A DNA stretch of 64,000 nucleotides from an uncultured Eubacteriales bacterium (GTDB taxonomy: Bacteria; Bacillota; Clostridia; Christensenellales; Aristaeellaceae). This document shows positions 62,301 to 64,000 of this stretch, piece after piece. The position numbers and the translations under genes are program-made. Below the pieces are notes generated by a model. That model made no database searches. It was not told where the DNA came from and was given only the letters and a program-made list of their open reading frames with translations. The DNA lies in assembly GCA_902764915.1 (NCBI GenBank), contig CACWXY010000003.1, forward strand, positions 1 to 64,000, given 5' to 3'. Position 1 is the first letter of the stretch. Every line of letters starts with the position of its first letter.

Positions 62301-63806
62301 GATGGTACCGCCACCGTGGAAAGCCAGGGTCTGGGCAATGATGCAGGCACCTGGTCCGCCGTGGAAAACGGCATTTCCGTCAATCTCAGCGCAGAAGAAA
62401 TCATGCGCCTTGATGCAGACGGTCATCTGACGGCCTCCAGTGCAGAGATGACACTTCTCTTTGTCCGCGGTGACAGCCCGACCGGCAGCTGGTACCTGGA
62501 TACCCTGGAGATAAACGGAGAAATGACCAAGGCCAGTGATTATGGCATTGTCATTACGCTGGTGCTGGAAAGCGATGGCACGGTACTTCTGGACAATGCA
62601 TATGAACAGAAAACCGGTACCTGGGCACAGACCGCAGAAGGTCTTTCCATTACCATGGATAGCGATACGTCTTCAGCAGTCATGGAAGGCGAACAGCTGA
62701 CCATTTACGAACAGGGAAGCACCATGGTGTTTACCCGCCAGGATCCCGGAAATCCAGAGATTCAGGTGGAGGAACCGGTAGATGTTTCCGATCCCTCTGC
62801 GCTCTATGGGGACTGGGAAGCTCTCTATGTGGCCGTGGATGGTCATCTTTTCCCCGCTTCCCTTGCACTGAATGAGATGGGTGATCTGCTGGGAAGCGTA
62901 TCTCCCATAATCTCTGTAAACGCACAGGGCGTCTCTCTCTTCGGAAGCGAAAGCCGTATGCCGCTTACCCTGACAGATGGCGCACTGAAAACTGATGCAA
63001 CTGATATGCTGGGGACCACATTGACCCTGCGTGCTGACGGGCGTATGACTGCAGATCTCCTGGGCCTTGTCTTCCTGTGCGAAAAGAACGCATCTGTCAC
63101 TCCTTCTGAACCCATCTCCATGAGTGCATTCCCGGAATACATAGGAAAATGGTACGAGGTCTATATGGAGACAGCAGGTCGCTCAGGAGATCCCCGCGTA
63201 CTGTACGATCTGCAAACAGAACTGACCCTGTCACGGGACGGAACAGCCCGGCTTTCCGGGGTAGGCGACGATGTCATAACCCAATGGTATTGGGATGAAG
63301 GTGCACAGTCCATCATTATGGGCGACGGCGACAAACCCGGTGTTCCCCTGTATATCATGCGCAACGGATTCCTGCAGTACAATCGCCGCGGTTCCGGCCG
63401 TCTGATCTATTCGCGGGATCCTGAAGACATCTGGAATCCTGAAACGGATGATGACCTGTCACTTCCCGGAAACAGTGAGGTCCCGGCTGCTGTTCCGTCT
63501 ACAGCCCCGTCAGGGACGGCAGTGGCAGCTCCCTTTGCGGAACAGTACCTTACGTGCACCAAGGTGGATGTAAGCGGTTATGTCATGGACGGCAGCGCCC
63601 TGGGACAGTATGCTGTTACCTTCCACGGCGACGGCACCGCGGACTTCATTCTTGCCGGGCAGAATGTTTCCCTTTCCTGGTATGCAGAAGATGGTCAATA
63701 TATCATGCCGTATCCGAGTGGCGACAATCTGATCTTTACTCCCGTGGAAGGCGGATTACAGCTGGACTTCTTCGGCTCCATGCTCATGACCTTCGAGCCA
63801 CAGTAA
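59361..63806 (+). CDS. Secreted BspA-type leucine-rich repeat and lipocalin-like repeat protein
   Basis: The 1481-residue product has a signal peptide (about 1-21, NASA) and no membrane anchor or LPXTG. Residues about 40-400 and 460-600 hold BspA-type (TpLRR) leucine-rich repeats (LPQTLEAIDSYAFFMCTSLE, LESIGNEAFRGCRIQEITLP). From about 600 on come roughly seven modules of about 90-130 residues built like small lipocalin-like barrels (GTWYLNQLE, LTLNEDG-like, TGTWAQTAEGLSITM). At residues 911-922 lies EIIGGSDGPTSI, close to the conserved motif of sodium-pumping decarboxylase beta subunits, here outside any membrane protein. Probably an adhesin or ligand-binding surface protein. AGGAGG upstream. 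Confidence 0.88.
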   Translation: MKRLLLCLFLCLALSLCNASAEVTYEFDAYEGSLTAYSASGEVLLPEEIDGIPVRSVGMSAFRGRDDITSLVIPEPIQVLYSSAMYNMVNLGKVTLPQTLEAIDSYAFFMCTSLESVTIPSNVRYIGSYAFAYCDALQSVIFEGPCPVMPLSAFDDLSETATVTVPEGEEVAFAAVLPEGTRIQSSGMPAVPFDDTPDESLFSFDSASGTILSYNGTAVSVSIPSQIAGVPVRAIGNSAFAGNHTLFIARIPEGVEDIAAEAFWQCTSLNSLSLPSSLRTIGDKAFRSFNGTSLTFPEGLESIGNEAFRGCRIQEITLPDSLKTIGDSAFYFNSTSRLSLPAGLESIGDNAFGHGSISYIYLRGTQLPPMADNAFERDPLADIDIASYATKEEAAAIQERFNALGFTAYVWRMQNERVEYAPSNDSTYEAHDDGMYMTGYTGPCTAIRPYDTFNNVTVVGLGSEAFKGNQILSIFSVPYNDCFTTIESEAFAESAIREVDLFDSVTTLGDGVFRGAAQLKSLTLPASLTKVGSGICAGCTSLSEIHILCDPMLLPEDTFAGCTRVESIDCTDPNVSVNQLTARFGLTLYDPRPDYETSLYCGTWYLNQLETADGVFNAADLDVHITLTINEDGPVRLVSDNTILEGIWRAGDDALILELEDGVHTMHAPEWSVLQEDVDGTLYTYTPEPPVTSPKAVPVSEEDFAAFGGVWYGHSLLLGGKEYPASIFGDISLSLAQDGTAQMLMPDETQSLVWHVEENHIVLYDGDESIAVYPAADSGQLYMNLDEDTVLYLDTVAPEPVFVPGDPVNATPEDFLGTWNLVYADMGSMMLPVSMFESELKEAFNLDEFVVTVTSDRIAILGTDATADLTFADGSYTSDDGDTLCLLSDGRLSYSFFMGRFFFERAEGSSEIIGGSDGPTSIQLKDPDNGKAPEKETGTGSASYSASAYAGRWTLQSIVFQGETYAPSFFDMDMILTLLPDGTATVESQGLGNDAGTWSAVENGISVNLSAEEIMRLDADGHLTASSAEMTLLFVRGDSPTGSWYLDTLEINGEMTKASDYGIVITLVLESDGTVLLDNAYEQKTGTWAQTAEGLSITMDSDTSSAVMEGEQLTIYEQGSTMVFTRQDPGNPEIQVEEPVDVSDPSALYGDWEALYVAVDGHLFPASLALNEMGDLLGSVSPIISVNAQGVSLFGSESRMPLTLTDGALKTDATDMLGTTLTLRADGRMTADLLGLVFLCEKNASVTPSEPISMSAFPEYIGKWYEVYMETAGRSGDPRVLYDLQTELTLSRDGTARLSGVGDDVITQWYWDEGAQSIIMGDGDKPGVPLYIMRNGFLQYNRRGSGRLIYSRDPEDIWNPETDDDLSLPGNSEVPAAVPSTAPSGTAVAAPFAEQYLTCTKVDVSGYVMDGSALGQYAVTFHGDGTADFILAGQNVSLSWYAEDGQYIMPYPSGDNLIFTPVEGGLQLDFFGSMLMTFEPQ

Positions 63807-63851
63807 TGCGTATTCGCTGAACCGGCATCTTCTTCGATTGCCGGAACAAAA

Positions 63852-63886
63852 GGAGCCAGTCCCGTACCGGGACTGGCTCCTTTTTC
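63852..63886 (+). terminator. Terminator of the LRR protein gene
   Basis: GGAGCCAGTCCCG (63852-63864) pairs perfectly with CGGGACTGGCTCC (63868-63880), TAC loop, followed by TTTTT. To the right of it (to 64000) I see no supported gene. Confidence 0.92.
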
Positions 63887-64000
63887 CCAAGCGAATGCCC
63901 CTTATGCTGAAGGAAGCTGTCTGCATACAGGCACAGCAGAAGACTGTCATACCCTCGACTTTGGGGCATGCAAAGAGATTGCACGGCTGTGTAACAATTA

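Noticed and set aside
63756-63984. Minus-strand frames at the right edge
   Set aside because: They overlap the terminator and the LRR gene end and have no ribosome site or resemblance.

Overview
The window reads as one contiguous stretch of a Gram-positive Clostridia-type (Firmicutes) chromosome with a GC content near 50%. Supporting signs are strong AGGAGG-type ribosome sites, frequent TTG and GTG starts, remB next to gyrB-gyrA, a long-form hibernation factor, a YtrA-type GntR/ABC cassette, the efp/CD1247-like pair, a BspA-type secreted repeat protein and a glycerol operon with a DUF1667 protein. I saw no rRNA, tRNA, CRISPR array, prophage or intact insertion sequence. Coding strand switches often, and most units end in clear rho-independent hairpins.

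Layout. 0-2 kb: minus-strand efp, a small acidic CD1247-like protein, and peptide deformylase. 1.9-6.8 kb: remB-gyrB-gyrA. 6.9-9.6 kb: NUDIX hydrolase, threonine synthase and a small P-loop protein (minus). 9.8-18.7 kb: pyruvate kinase with a barstar-like gene, a cysteine-rich mini-protein coupled to DNA polymerase IV, glycogen phosphorylase, a GH13 enzyme and a DUF523 protein. 18.7-24.9 kb: an XRE-type protein divergent from a 79-residue protein, holA, an RNase Z-like hydrolase, then a lower-GC, gene-poor stretch with an SDR, a decayed gene and about 900 bp I cannot explain, followed by a cyclophilin-like protein and hpf. 25-29.3 kb: M55 aminopeptidase, divergent from a small protein, an M20 dipeptidase and an ABC-F ATPase. 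29.5-35.2 kb: secreted serine hydrolase plus a very large membrane-anchored surface protein with SH3-like domains and a long Pro/Thr tandem repeat. 35.6-37.4 kb: GntR/ABC cassette with a visible promoter and operator. 37.5-40 kb: nucleoside phosphorylase and two tandem esterases. 40-44.8 kb: glycerol operon glpK, FAD G3P dehydrogenase, FAD oxidoreductase, DUF1667. 44.9-46.8 kb: secreted metallo-beta-lactamase-fold protein and gluQRS.

46.9-59.2 kb is the most accessory-looking part: a GH38 alpha-mannosidase, a NifU-like protein, an ABC sugar importer (binding protein and two permeases, no ATPase), a gene-poor segment with short direct repeats and a truncated TnsA-like ORF, a membrane-sensor HD-GYP protein, and a 799-residue uncharacterised protein. 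59.4-63.8 kb holds a 1481-residue secreted protein with BspA-type leucine-rich repeats and lipocalin-like modules.

Central metabolism (glycogen, pyruvate kinase, glycerol), peptide scavenging (M55, M20), surface/secreted proteins and a probable mannoside-uptake locus fit a fermentative gut-type anaerobe. The least understood genes are the 799-residue protein, the HD-GYP sensor with a transporter-like membrane head, the truncated TnsA-like ORF, and the two giant surface proteins.
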